From NCBI GenBank assembly GCA_027493945.1, contig JAOSJU010000002.1, positions 186,001 to 250,000 on the forward strand: a stretch of 64,000 bases of DNA, written 5' to 3'. Source of the DNA: Burkholderiaceae bacterium (GTDB lineage: Bacteria > Pseudomonadota > Gammaproteobacteria > Burkholderiales > Burkholderiaceae_E). Position numbers and translations under genes: made by a program. Position 1 is the first letter of the stretch; each line of letters opens with the position of its first letter. Shown in pieces: positions 34,603 to 46,542 of the stretch. The notes below the pieces were generated by a model, which searched no databases, was not told the DNA's origin, and saw nothing but the letters and a program-made list of their open reading frames with translations.

Positions 34603-35262
34603 ATGCCTGAGGCGGGTGCGTGGCTGCAGACGCTGCTGCAGCAGCTGCCCGGGCCGCTGGTGCGCCACCTGCCCGACCTCGCGCTGGCGGCGGCGCTCGC
34701 CTGGGGTGCGGGCCTGCGGCTGTACCTGGTGGTGTTCCTGTTCGGGATGCTGGGCCGCTTCGGCGGCTGGCCGCTTCCCGAGCACCTGGCGCTGCTCGCG
34801 CACCCGCTGGTGCTCGGCGCCTCGGGGTTCATGGCGCTGGTGGAACTGTTCGCCGACAAGCTGCCGTGGCTCGACAGTCTCTGGGATGCACTGAACACCT
34901 TCGTGCGCATCCCGGCCGGCGCGGCGCTGGCCGCGGCCGTCTTCGGCGACTCGGGTACCGCAGCGACGCTGGCTGCGGCGTTGCTCGGGGGCACCGTGGC
35001 GGCCACCACGCACTTCGCGAAGTCGGGCACCCGCGCGGCGGTCAATACGTCGCCCGAGCCCTTCTCGAACCTCGCGGTGTCGCTCGGCGAAGACGCGCTG
35101 GTGCCCGCCGGCATCTGGCTGGCCCTCGCGCACCCGGCGGTCTTCCTGGTGCTGCTGCTGCTGTTCCTCGCCGCCGCCGCGTTGCTCGTACGCGGGCTGC
35201 TGCGGGGCTTGCGCCGGCTGCTGGGCGCCCCCGGCGCAGGCGCCGCACGTTCCGGCGGCTGA
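34603..35262 (+). CDS. DUF4126-family integral membrane protein
   Basis: A 219-residue protein with about five hydrophobic helices. Typical family segments are LALAAALAWGAGLRLYLVVF, GASGFMALVELFADKLPWLDS and AKSGTRAAVNTSPEPFSN. The function of DUF4126 proteins is unknown. ATG at 34603 was preferred over one 11 codons earlier because GCGAGG stands at a good distance. It is divergent from the MocA-like gene, with the two 5' regions close together, and its end lies 12 bp from the glnB stop on the other strand. Confidence 0.8.
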   Translation: MPEAGAWLQTLLQQLPGPLVRHLPDLALAAALAWGAGLRLYLVVFLFGMLGRFGGWPLPEHLALLAHPLVLGASGFMALVELFADKLPWLDSLWDALNTFVRIPAGAALAAAVFGDSGTAATLAAALLGGTVAATTHFAKSGTRAAVNTSPEPFSNLAVSLGEDALVPAGIWLALAHPAVFLVLLLLFLAAAALLVRGLLRGLRRLLGAPGAGAARSGG

Positions 35263-35274
35263 GGCACCCCTGGC

Positions 35275-37360
<2,086 letters not shown>

Positions 37361-38539
37361 TTGTCTGCCGGTCGGGTGGGCGCCGATTATCGCACGCAGG
37401 TTCTCGACGACCTCCGTGGCGTGGACGCCGCAGAGTGGAACGCGCTGGCCGCGGCCGGCGCCGGCCGCGCGCAGGCGCAGCCGTTCGTGCGCCACGAGTT
37501 CCTGCGCGCGCTCGAATCGTCCGGATGCGTCGGCGAGGCCGCGGGCTGGATTCCGCGGCACCTGCTGCTGCGCGACGGCTCGGGGGCGCTGGCCGCGGCG
37601 GTGCCCGCCTACCTGAAGCTGCATTCCTGGGGCGAATACATTTTCGACTGGGCCTGGGCCGACGCATACCGCCGCCACGGCCTGCGCTATTACCCGAAGC
37701 TCGTTTCGGCGATACCGTTCACGCCGGTGCCCGGCACCCGGCTGGCCGCGCGCGACGCGCAGGCGCGCGGCGCAGCCGCGCAGGCCCTGCTCGCGCTGGC
37801 GCGCTCCTCGCGGCTGTCGTCGCTGCACGTGCTGTTCCCCCGTCCGCAGGAGGCGCAGGCGCTGCACGACGCGGGCCTGATGCTGCGCCACGGCGTGCAG
37901 TTCCACTGGCGCAATGCCGGCTACACCCGCTTCGACGACTTCCTCGCCACGCTCGCGCAGCCCAAGCGAAAGAAGATCCGCGCCGAACGGCGCAAGGTCG
38001 CCGAGGCGGGAGTGCGGCTGCGCCGCCTGCGCGGCCGGGAGATCGGCGCCGCGCACTGGGCCTTCTTCACCCGCTGCTACCGCGCGACCTACGCCGCGCA
38101 CGGCGCGACGCCGTACCTGAACCAGGAATTCTTCGAGCGCATCGGCGAATCGCTCGCCGGGCAGCTGGTGCTGGTGCTGGCCGAGCGCGACGGCCGCCCG
38201 GTCGCCTCGAGCCTGCTGGTGCACGACGACGAGCGCCTGTACGGTCGCTACTGGGGCGCGGTCGAGCCGGTGCCCTGCCTGCACTTCGAAGCCTGTTACT
38301 ACCAGGCGATCGAGACGGCGATCGAATCGGGCCTGCGCGTGGTGGAAGGCGGCGCGCAGGGCGAACACAAGGTGTCGCGGGGCTTCGAGCCGGTGCCCAC
38401 CGTGTCGGCGCACTGGCTGGCCGAGCCTGCCTTCGCGCAGGCGATCGATCGGTTCCTGCAGCGCGAGGACGCGATGGTCGGCGCGTACCTCGACGAGTTG
38501 CGCGAGCGATCGCCCTACCGTGCGCCCACGGCCGACTGA
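37361..38539 (+). CDS. GNAT-fold protein of the COG3146/DUF482 family
   Basis: A 392-residue protein with the features of the poorly studied DUF482 family, related to FemAB-like acyltransferases. Conserved pieces include PFVRHEFLRALESSGC near the start, AYLKLHSWGEYIFDW-like text around 85, and KRKKIRAERRKVAEAGV around 210. VVEGGAQGEHKVSRGFEP is near the end. TTG at 37361 was chosen as start because GGAGGG stands 8 bases ahead and homology begins soon after; GTG at 37376 is the alternative. Start codons of this gene and nadE are back to back. Function unknown, possibly transfer of an amino acid or acyl group. Confidence 0.8.
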   Translation: MSAGRVGADYRTQVLDDLRGVDAAEWNALAAAGAGRAQAQPFVRHEFLRALESSGCVGEAAGWIPRHLLLRDGSGALAAAVPAYLKLHSWGEYIFDWAWADAYRRHGLRYYPKLVSAIPFTPVPGTRLAARDAQARGAAAQALLALARSSRLSSLHVLFPRPQEAQALHDAGLMLRHGVQFHWRNAGYTRFDDFLATLAQPKRKKIRAERRKVAEAGVRLRRLRGREIGAAHWAFFTRCYRATYAAHGATPYLNQEFFERIGESLAGQLVLVLAERDGRPVASSLLVHDDERLYGRYWGAVEPVPCLHFEACYYQAIETAIESGLRVVEGGAQGEHKVSRGFEPVPTVSAHWLAEPAFAQAIDRFLQREDAMVGAYLDELRERSPYRAPTAD

Positions 38540-39969
38540 GCGTCCCAGCCGCCGCCCAGCGCCTTCATCAGGTCGACGCTGTACGAGAGCCGCGCCTGCC
38601 GATTGCGGATCAGCGCCAGTTCGGCGTCGTTCTGCGTGCGCAGCGCATCGAGCAGTTCGAGGTAGCCCGAATAGCCCGCCTCGTAGCGCGCGCGCGCGAG
38701 CCGCGTGCCGTTGCGCGCCGCGTCGAGCCGGCGCTGCAGGTCGCCTTCGGCCGCCACGGTACGCTCGCTGTTTCCCAGCGCGTCGCCCGCTTCGCGGAAC
38801 GCGGTTTCGATCGACTTCTGGTAGCCGGCGAGCGCACGGCGCTCGCGCGCCTCGGCCTGCTCGGCGCGCGCCTGCAGCCGCCCGGCGTCGAAGATCGGCA
38901 GCGACAGGCCGAAGCCCAGCGACCAGATTCGCGCGCCGCTGTTCAGGAGGTCGGACAGCTCGGCGCTCTGCCCGCCGTACGAACCGGTGAGCGAGATCGT
39001 CGGCAGCATCGCGGCGCGCGCCACGCCGATGCGCGCATTGGCCGCCTGCAACGCGGCCTCGGCCTGGCGGATGTCGGGCCGTCGGTCGAGCAGCGTCGAC
39101 GGCAACCCGGGCGGAGGCAACGGCGGCACCGGCATCGTGCGCAGGTCGCCGGCGGGCACGCGCAGGCCCGGCTGGCCGGCCAGTGCGCCGAGCTGGCGCT
39201 CGATCGCGGCGCGCTGGCGCTGGAGTTCGATCAGTTGCAGCGCCGCCTCGGCGCGCGCGGCCTCGGCCTGGTTCACGTCGAGATCGGAGGCCACGCCGCC
39301 GCGGGCGCGCGCGCGCACCAGTTCGAGCGTCTCGGCACGGGTGTCCACGCTCTCGCGCGACACCGCGATCTGCGCGTCGAGCGAGCGCAACACGAACCAC
39401 GATTGCGTGGTGGCGCCCGCCAGGCTCAGCGCGACGACGTCGCGCGCGTAACGGCTCGCCATCAGCTGGGCGTCGATCACCTCGACGCCGCGCCGCAGCT
39501 TGCCCCAGAGGTCGAGCTCGAAGGCGGTGGACAGCGAGATGCGGCGGTCGTTGCGCACCAGCGGCACGCCCGCGGGCACCGGCTGCGCGCCCATCGTGCT
39601 CACGCGCGAGCGCGAAGCGCTCGCGCCGAGGTCGACCTGCGGCACCAGCACCGACCAGGCCTCGCGCAGCACCGCCTCTGCCTCGTCGACCTGTGCGATC
39701 GCCAGGCGGATGTCGGGATTGCGTGCGAGCGTGGCGGCGACCAGCGCGTCGAGTTGCGCGTCGCGATACAGCGTCCACCATTCCGCGTGCAGCGCGGCGC
39801 CGGCCTGCGCGGCCGCCGCATCGGCCGGCAGCGCGTCGACGAAGTGATCGGGAAGCTCCTGGGCCGGCCGCCGGTAATCGGGCCCGACCATGGTGCAGCC
39901 GGCTGCGGCGAACGCCGCCAGGCACGCCAGGCCGAACACGCGGGCCACCGCCCGCCGCAAGCGCCTCAT
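38515..39969 (-). CDS. RND efflux outer-membrane lipoprotein (NodT/OprM type)
   Basis: A 484-residue outer-membrane channel of a tripartite efflux pump. The signal peptide ends in a lipobox with C25 (LAAFAAAGC), followed by TMVGPDYRRPAQELP, the standard OprM start. Two OEP repeats follow at about 65-265 and 275-470, with the coiled-coil stretches typical of TolC proteins, for example DLDVNQAEAARAEAALQL and RRPDIRQAEAALQAANARIG. It overlaps the RND gene by an ATGA and overlaps the convergent GNAT gene by 25 bp at its 3' end. Confidence 0.93.
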   Translation of the reverse strand: MRRLRRAVARVFGLACLAAFAAAGCTMVGPDYRRPAQELPDHFVDALPADAAAAQAGAALHAEWWTLYRDAQLDALVAATLARNPDIRLAIAQVDEAEAVLREAWSVLVPQVDLGASASRSRVSTMGAQPVPAGVPLVRNDRRISLSTAFELDLWGKLRRGVEVIDAQLMASRYARDVVALSLAGATTQSWFVLRSLDAQIAVSRESVDTRAETLELVRARARGGVASDLDVNQAEAARAEAALQLIELQRQRAAIERQLGALAGQPGLRVPAGDLRTMPVPPLPPPGLPSTLLDRRPDIRQAEAALQAANARIGVARAAMLPTISLTGSYGGQSAELSDLLNSGARIWSLGFGLSLPIFDAGRLQARAEQAEARERRALAGYQKSIETAFREAGDALGNSERTVAAEGDLQRRLDAARNGTRLARARYEAGYSGYLELLDALRTQNDAELALIRNRQARLSYSVDLMKALGGGWDAQSAVGAR

Positions 39970-42900
39970 TGCCCTTCTCCGTGGGCGTCCGGCGTCGCTG
40001 TGGCGTCGCGCTCGCGCCGCCGGCGCGCGGTGACCGAGAAGAACATCGGCACGAAGACCGTGGCGACGAACGTCGCCACGATCATGCCGCCGAACACGCC
40101 CGTCCCCATCGAGCGGCGAGCCGCCGCTCCGGCGCCCGAGGCGAGCACCAGCGGCACCACGCCCAGCACGAACGCCAGCGAAGTCATCACGATCGGACGG
40201 AAGCGAAGCCGCGCCGCCTGCAGCGCCGACTCGACCGGCGCCTTGCCGGCGAGGAAGCCCTGCTGCGCGAATTCGACGATCAGGATCGCGTTCTTCGCCG
40301 CCAGCCCGATCAGCACCACCATCCCGATCTGGAAGTAGATGTCGTTTTCGAGCCCGCGCAGGAACACGAAGCCCAGCGCCCCGGTGATCGCGAACGGCAC
40401 CGCCAGCAGCACCGCCACCGGCAGCCCCCAGCGCTCGTAGAGCGCGGCGAGAATCAGGTAGACCATCACGATCGCGAAGCCGAACGCGAATACCGAAGCG
40501 CTGCCGGTGCGCTTTTCCTGGAACGCCTGCCCGGTCCATGCGATCTGGTAGCCCGCGGGCAGCACGCGCGCGGCGACCTCCTCGACCGCGCGAATCGCGT
40601 CGCCCGAGCTGACACCGGGCTTGCCGGCGCCCAGCACCTTGGCGGCGACGAAGCCGTTGAAGCGCTCGAGCTGCTCGGGGCCGACGACGCTGCGCGTGGT
40701 GATCAGCGCCTTCAGCGGAATCATCTCGCCGCTGGAGGCCGAGCGCACGAAGACGTGGCCGAGGTCTTCGGGCCTGGCGCGGTACTTCGCGTCGGCCTGC
40801 AGCTGCACGCGATAGGTGCGCCCGAACTTGTTGAAGTCGTTCACGTACAGCGTGCCCATCGTGCTTTGCAGCGCGTCGAAGACCTCCTGCACCGGCACGC
40901 CGAGCGACAGCGCCTTCTCGCGGTCGACCTCGACCATCAGCTGCGGCACGGTGGGCCGGAAGAAGCTGTTGATGCCCTGCAGCTTCGGGTTGGCCGCAAG
41001 CTCGGTCATGAAGGCCTGCAACACCTGCTGCAGGCGCATCGGGTCGGGATCGGAGCGCCCCTGCACGTAGACCTCGAAGCCGCCGGCGGTGCCCGGGCCG
41101 CGGATCGCCGGCGGGTTAAACGCCAGCGCCATGCCGTCGGTGAGCGCCATGCCGCGCATGAAGATCTCGCCGGCGACCTGCGGCGCGCTCTGCGTGCGCT
41201 GCGACCAGTCCTTCAGCGGCACGAAGATCGTCGCGGCATTGGTCTTGTTGCCTCCGCCGATCAGGTCGAAGCCGACGACCACGAACATGTGCTCGATCGC
41301 CGGGTGATCGGCGAACATCTGCTGCAGCTTCGCGCCCGACTTGCCGGTGCGCTCGAGCGTCGCGCCGTCGGGCAGGATCACCGCGCCGATCACGTAGCCC
41401 TGGTCCTCGGGCGGCACGAAGCTGCCCGGAATGCGCGTGAACAGCAGCGCCAGCAGCCCGAGCACGCCGACGAAGGCCAGCATCGCCATCAGCCGCCGGC
41501 GCAGCACGAGGTTCACCGCACGCAGGAACGTGCGGGTGAGCGCGTTGAAGCCGGCGTTGAACGGCCGGAACAGCTTCGACTCGTGGTCGCCCGGCCGCAG
41601 CATCAGCGCGCACAGCGCCGGCGTGAGGGTGAGCGCGACGAAGCCCGACAGCACCACCGCGATCGCCACCGTCACGGCGAACTGCTTGTAGAGCTGGCCC
41701 GCGATGCCGCCCAGGAAGGCCACCGGCACGAACACCGCGCACAGCACCAGCACGATCGCGACGATCGCGCCCGACACTTCGCGCATCGCCTCGATCGCGG
41801 CCTCGTAGGCCGACATCCGCTGCTCGCGCATCAGGCGCTCGACGTTCTCGAGCACGACGATCGCGTCGTCCACGACGATGCCGATCGCCAGCACCATCGC
41901 GAACAGCGTCAGCGTGTTGATCGAGAAGCCGAAGAACCACAGCCCCGCGAAGGTGCCTATCAGCGAGACCGGCACCGCGATCATCGGGATGAAAGTGGCG
42001 CGCGCGGTCTGCAGGAACAGGAACACCACCAGGACCACCAGCGCCGCGGCCCTCCGGGGATCGTCTTGGTGACCTCGTGGATCGACGACTCGACGAAGCG
42101 GGTGGTGTCGAACGGCACGATGAAATCGAGCCCTTCGGGGAAATCGCGCTCGAGCTCGGCCATCCGCGCCTTGACCGACTTCGCGACGTCGAGCGCGTTG
42201 GCGCCCGACTGCAGGAACACCGCGGTGCCGATCGTCGGCTTGCCGTCGAGCGTATTGAACGCGTCGTAGCTCTGCGCGCCCAGTTCGATGCGCGCGACGT
42301 CCTTCAGCCGCAGCACGCCGGCCGGGCCGGCGGCGCGCACCACGATCTCGCCGAACTGCTCGGGCTCGATCAGCCTGCCCTGCGCGGTGACCGTGTAGAC
42401 CGGGGCTCTGGCCCGGCAGCGCGGGCTCGGCGCCGATCTTGCCGGCCGCGTATTGCGCGTTCTGCGCGCGCACCGCGGCTGCGACGTCCGACGTGGTGAC
42501 GCCGAGCTGGGCCATCTTGCCCGGGTCGAGCCAGATCCGCATCGAATAGTCGCGCGCGCCGAAGATCGTGACGTCGGCCACGCCCGGAAGCCGCTTGAGC
42601 TCGTCGACCAGGTTCAGCGACGAGTAGTTCGACAGGTACAGCGTGTCGAAGCGCCCGTCGGGCGAGCTGAGCGCGATCACCATCAGGATGTCGTTGGAGC
42701 GCTTCTGTACCGTCACGCCGTTGCGGCGCACCTCGTCGGGCAGCCGCGGCAGCGCGAGCTGCACGCGGTTGTTCATGTTGAAGGTGGCCTGGTCGACGTT
42801 GGTGCCGACCTCGAAGGTCGCGGTAATCGCCACCGTGCCGTTCGACGACGAGCTCGAGCCGAAGTAGACCAGCCCCTCGACGCCGGAGAGCTGCTCCTCG

Positions 42901-43094
42901 ATCGGCGCAGCCACCGTCTTCGCGAGCGTCTCGGCGCTCGCGCCGGGGTAGCTGGCGGTGATCGTCACCGTCGGCGGAGAGATCTCCGGGTATTGCGCGA
43001 CCGGCAGCACCTGCGAGGCGACCAGCCCCGCAAGCACGATCACGATCGACAGGACTGCGGCGAAGATCGGCCGGTCGATGAAGAAACGCGACAT
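39966..43094 (-). CDS. RND multidrug efflux permease (AcrB/MexB type), two compensating frameshifts
   Basis: A 1042-residue inner-membrane drug/proton antiporter of the HAE1 family. The N-terminus SRFFIDRPIFAAVLSIVIVL and the proton-relay helix GIVVDDAIVVLENVER (two adjacent Asp) are typical. The later half contains TGQAFQEKRTGSASVFAFG. There is one extra C near 42405-42410 and one missing G near 42052-42056, so about 115 codons of the porter domain (PVYTVTAQGRLIEPEQ to IHEVTKTI) lie in another frame, while total length is normal. The operon is adaptor-pump-outer-membrane protein. The substrate range is not readable from sequence. Confidence 0.93.
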   Translation of the reverse strand: MSRFFIDRPIFAAVLSIVIVLAGLVASQVLPVAQYPEISPPTVTITASYPGASAETLAKTVAAPIEEQLSGVEGLVYFGSSSSSNGTVAITATFEVGTNVDQATFNMNNRVQLALPRLPDEVRRNGVTVQKRSNDILMVIALSSPDGRFDTLYLSNYSSLNLVDELKRLPGVADVTIFGARDYSMRIWLDPGKMAQLGVTTSDVAAAVRAQNAQYAAGKIGAEPALPGQSPGLHGHRAGQADRARAVRRDRGARRRPGRRAAAEGRRAHRTGRAELRRVQYARRQADDRHRGVPAVGRQRARRREVGQGADGRARARFPRRARFHRAVRHHPLRRVVDPRGHQDDPRRAAALVVLVVFLFLQTARATFIPMIAVPVSLIGTFAGLWFFGFSINTLTLFAMVLAIGIVVDDAIVVLENVERLMREQRMSAYEAAIEAMREVSGAIVAIVLVLCAVFVPVAFLGGIAGQLYKQFAVTVAIAVVLSGFVALTLTPALCALMLRPGDHESKLFRPFNAGFNALTRTFLRAVNLVLRRRLMAMLAFVGVLGLLALLFTRIPGSFVPPEDQGYVIGAVILPDGATLERTGKSGAKLQQMFADHPAIEHMFVVVGFDLIGGGNKTNAATIFVPLKDWSQRTQSAPQVAGEIFMRGMALTDGMALAFNPPAIRGPGTAGGFEVYVQGRSDPDPMRLQQVLQAFMTELAANPKLQGINSFFRPTVPQLMVEVDREKALSLGVPVQEVFDALQSTMGTLYVNDFNKFGRTYRVQLQADAKYRARPEDLGHVFVRSASSGEMIPLKALITTRSVVGPEQLERFNGFVAAKVLGAGKPGVSSGDAIRAVEEVAARVLPAGYQIAWTGQAFQEKRTGSASVFAFGFAIVMVYLILAALYERWGLPVAVLLAVPFAITGALGFVFLRGLENDIYFQIGMVVLIGLAAKNAILIVEFAQQGFLAGKAPVESALQAARLRFRPIVMTSLAFVLGVVPLVLASGAGAAARRSMGTGVFGGMIVATFVATVFVPMFFSVTARRRRERDATATPDAHGEGQ

Positions 43095-43112
43095 GCGGCG
43101 GACTCGGCGGAC

Positions 43113-44364
43113 TCAGCGCGGCCCGCCGGCGCCTGCGCCAGGGCCCGTGCCGGGACCCGCGCCAGCGCCGCCGGCCTGCGCCTCGGCCTGTGGCTTCGGC
43201 TGCACCGTCGCGCCCGGGCGCAGCCGCAGCAGGTTGTCGATCGCCACGCGGTCGCCCGCCTGCAGGCCCTTGTGCACGACCCAGTCGCGACCGACCCAGC
43301 CGCCGGTCTCCACCGGGCGCAGGTTCGCCTGGTTCGAGGCGTCGACCACCCAGACGAAGCGGCCCCGGTCGGTCTGCAGCACCGCGGTCTGCGGCACCAC
43401 GAAGGCCTCGCGCTCGCCGATCTCGACGCGCGCCTTCAGGTACTGGCCCGGCAGAAGCGCCAGCGACGGGTTGGCGAATTCGGCGCGCAGCTGCACGGTG
43501 CCGAGCTTCGGATCAACCGTCGATCCGGTGAAATTCAGTCGGCCCGCACCTTCATGGCGCTTGCCGTCGGGCAGTGTCAGCGCGACCTTCGCCACGCGCT
43601 CGTCGACGCTGCGCAGCTGCGCGTATTCGGACTCGGAGAGCGCAAAGCGCACCCAGATCGGATCGGTGCGCGTCAGCGTGGCAAGCAGCGCGCTGTCGCC
43701 GCCCGGAGTGACCAGGCTGCCCTCGGAGCGCAGCGCGCGTCCGGCGATGCCCGAGATCGGCGCGTCGACCGCCGTGTACGACAGGTTCAGCTCGGCCTGG
43801 CGCACCGCGGCGCCGGCAATCAGCAGCCCTGCCTGGGTCTGCTGCCGCGACGACAGCGCGTCGTCGTACTCGCGCTGGCTGATCGCGCGCTCGGCGAGCA
43901 GTTTCTGCAGCCGGGTGGCCTCCAGCTGCGCGCGATCGGCACGCGCCTGCACCTCGGCGAGCGCGGCGCGCGCCTGCGCGAGCGCGATCTCGAACGGCGC
44001 GCGCTCGATGCGATACATCGGCGCGCCGGCCCGGATCGGCTCGCCTTCGCGGAACAGCTGCTTCTCGAGGATGCCCGCCACCCGGGCCCGCACTTCCACC
44101 TCGCGCGAGCCTTCGGTGCGCGCGACCGCCTCGAAGCGCGATCGGCACCTTGCGCGACTGCATCTCGAGCACGGTCACCGGCAGCGGCGGGGGTGCGCCC
44201 GCCCCGGGCCCCTGCGCCTCGCCGGGCGCGCCACGCCCGCATCCGGCCACCAGCAGCGACGCGGCGGCGAGTGCGGCGATGATGAAAGGCAAGCGCCGGC
44301 GCGGCGCGGATGCGAACGGCAGGCGCCTGCGTGGCGCGGATTCGGTCAGGGACTCGCGCGGCAT
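43113..44364 (-). CDS. RND efflux periplasmic adaptor lipoprotein (AcrA/MexA type), one frameshift
   Basis: About 416 residues. The N-terminus carries two copies of SAPRRRLPF before a hydrophobic stretch and a lipobox with C42 (SLLVAGC). After an extra base near 44136-44140 the frame continues as FEAVARTEGSREVEVRARV, then the lipoyl/hairpin domain and LSYTAVDAPISGIAGRAL, diagnostic of AcrA. The tail is a Gly/Pro/Ala-rich stretch. It starts with an overlap to the ppa stop (TGATG) and lies 18 bp before the RND gene, so translation is probably coupled through the operon. Confidence 0.9.
44288..44347. repeat. Two tandem 30-bp copies in the adaptor gene start
   Basis: ggcaagcgccggcgcggcgc (44288 onward) and ggcaggcgcctgcgtggcgc (44318 onward) begin two adjacent imperfect 30-bp copies. 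They encode the duplicated SAPRRRLPF of the adaptor signal region, so the reading frame is kept. Confidence 0.75.
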
Positions 44365-44912
44365 CAGAATTTCGGCTTCTCGGTTGCGGCCTCGTAGCGC
44401 GCAACGCCCGCCACGATCTCCTGCGTCGCCTCGGCGACGTCGCCCCAGCCCAGCACCTTCACCCATTTGCCGGGCTCGAGATCCTTGTAGTGCTCGAAGA
44501 AGTGCCGGACCATGGCCAGCCGCTCGGGCGCGATGTCGGTCGCCTTCTTCCAGTGCTTGTAGATCGGCAGGATGCGGTCGATCGGCACGGCGAGCAGTTT
44601 CGCGTCGACGCCGGCCTCGTCCTCCATCTTCAGCACGCCCAGCGTGCGGCACGGCACCACCGCGCCCACCGCCACCGGGAACGGCGTGATCACCAGCACG
44701 TCGACCGGATCGCCGTCGCCGGCGATCGTGTGCGGCACGTAGCCGTAGTTGCACGGATAGTGCATCGCCGTGGTCATGAAACGGTCGACGAACAGCGCCC
44801 CGGTATCCTTGTCGACCTCGTACTTGATGGGGTCGGCGTTCATCGGGATCTCGATGATGACGTTGAATTCGTCGGGCAGACGACGGCCCGGATCGACGCG
44901 GTCGAGGTTCAT
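44364..44912 (-). CDS. ppa: Inorganic pyrophosphatase
   Basis: Family I soluble pyrophosphatase, 182 residues, which hydrolyses PPi and pulls biosynthetic reactions forward. The metal-binding signature DGDPVDVL provides D66, D68 and D71. Other active-site residues lie in KYEVDKDTGALFVDR, HYPCNYGYVP and the C-terminal HFFEHYKDLEPGKWVKV. Length and both ends are normal. The stop overlaps the ATG of the efflux adaptor gene, and the gene is divergent from the aldehyde dehydrogenase with 153 bp between. Confidence 0.97.
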   Translation of the reverse strand: MNLDRVDPGRRLPDEFNVIIEIPMNADPIKYEVDKDTGALFVDRFMTTAMHYPCNYGYVPHTIAGDGDPVDVLVITPFPVAVGAVVPCRTLGVLKMEDEAGVDAKLLAVPIDRILPIYKHWKKATDIAPERLAMVRHFFEHYKDLEPGKWVKVLGWGDVAEATQEIVAGVARYEAATEKPKF

Positions 44913-45065
44913 GGCGTGCGGGGGAGCGGGACGCGCGGGGGCGCCGGGAAACGCGCAAGTTTATAGGACTTCGCGCGTCGAGGCACCGACGGCGCCGCTC
45001 GCGGATAATGTCTGCCGGTGCGCAGGCGGCGATGCGCCGCCTGCCACGACTCGAAGAGGCCGATC

Positions 45066-46542
45066 ATGCTCCAGGCAACCGAACGCCACGCGCTGTTCAT
45101 CGACAACGAGGCGATCGCGCCGGTTTCGGGCGAGAGCCTGCCGGTGATCGACCCGTCCGACGGGCGCGTGTTCGCGCAGATCGCGCGCGGCGCCGCCGCC
45201 GACGTCGACCGCGCGGTACGTGCCGCGCGCCACGCCTTCGACGGCACCGGCACCGAGCCTGCCGCCGGTCCGTGGGGACGCACCGACGCCGCGCAACGGG
45301 GCCGCATCCTGCGCCGCTGGGCCGACCTGGTCGAGGCGGATCGCGAAACGCTCGCCGACATCGAGTCGAACGACACCGGCAAGCCGCTGGCGCAGGCGCG
45401 CGCCGACGCGCAGGCGCTGGCGCGCTATTTCGAGTTCTACGCGGGCGCCGCCGACAAGCTGCACGGCCAGACGATTCCCTATCGGCACGGCTACACCGTG
45501 CTCACGCTGCGCGAGCCGCACGGGGTCACCGGCCACATCATCCCGTGGAACTACCCGATGCAGATCTTCGGCCGCTCGGTGAGCGCCGCGCTCGCCGCCG
45601 GCAACGCCTGCGTGGTCAAGCCGGCCGAGGATGCCTGCCTGTCGCTGCTGCGCGTGGCGCAACTCGGTGCGCAGGCAGGGCTGCCGCCGGGGGCCCTGAA
45701 CCTCGTCACCGGCCTGGGCAGCGAGGCCGGCCAGGCCCTCGCCGAGCATCCCGGCATCGACCACGTCTCGTTCACCGGCTCGCCGGACACCGGTCGCCGG
45801 GTCGCGCAGGCGGCCGCCGCGCACCACTGCCCGGTCACGCTCGAACTGGGCGGCAAATCACCGCAACTGGTGTTCGCCGACGCCGACATCGAGGCGGCGC
45901 TGCCGGTGCTGGTCGCCGCGATCGTGCAGAACGCCGGCCAGACCTGCTCGGCGGGCAGCCGCGTGCTGGTCGAGGCATCCGCCTACGATCGGGTGCTCGG
46001 CATGCTCGCCGAGCGCTTCGCCGCGCTGCGTGCCGGACCGGCGCACGCCGATCTCGACCTCGGGCCGCTGGTGTCGCGGCGCCAGCAGCAGCGCGTCTGG
46101 GACTTCCTCTCCGAGGCCCAGGCCGGGGGGCTCGAATTCGCCGCGCAGGGCGCCGTCGTCGACCACGCGCCGCCCGAGGGCTTCTATCAGGCGCCGGTGC
46201 TGCTGGCCGACGTGCCGCCGGCTCATCGCCCGGCCCAGAGAGGAGATCTTCGGGCCGGTGCTGGCGGTCAGCCGCTTCGACGACGAGGCGCATGCGGTCG
46301 CGCTCGCCAACGGCACGCCGTATGGCCTGGTCGCGGGACTGTGGACGCGCGACGGGGCGCGCCAGCTGCGGCTGGCGCGCCAGCTGCGCGCGGGCCAGGT
46401 GTTCGTGAACAACTACGGCGCGGGCGGCGGCGTCGAACTGCCCTTCGGGGGCGTGGGCCGCAGCGGCTACGGTCGCGAGAAAGGCTTCGAGGCGCTCTAC
46501 GCGTTCACCGCGCTCAAGACGGTGGCGCTGCGTCACGGTTGA
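45066..46542 (+). CDS. NAD(P)-dependent aldehyde dehydrogenase, betaine-aldehyde-dehydrogenase-like, one frameshift
   Basis: About 491 residues. Rossmann-fold contacts lie in IIPWNYPMQIF (158-169) and FTGSPDTGR. Catalytic E260 is in TLELGGKSPQ and the nucleophile C294 in NAGQTCSAGSR. One extra base near 46235-46242 breaks the frame shortly before EEIFGPVLAVSRFDD, and after that homology runs to the end (FTALKTVALRHG). The closest type is BADH or gamma-aminobutyraldehyde dehydrogenase, but no choline or putrescine genes are near. The substrate is unknown. The 3' end overlaps hemY on the other strand by 29 bp. Confidence 0.88.
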
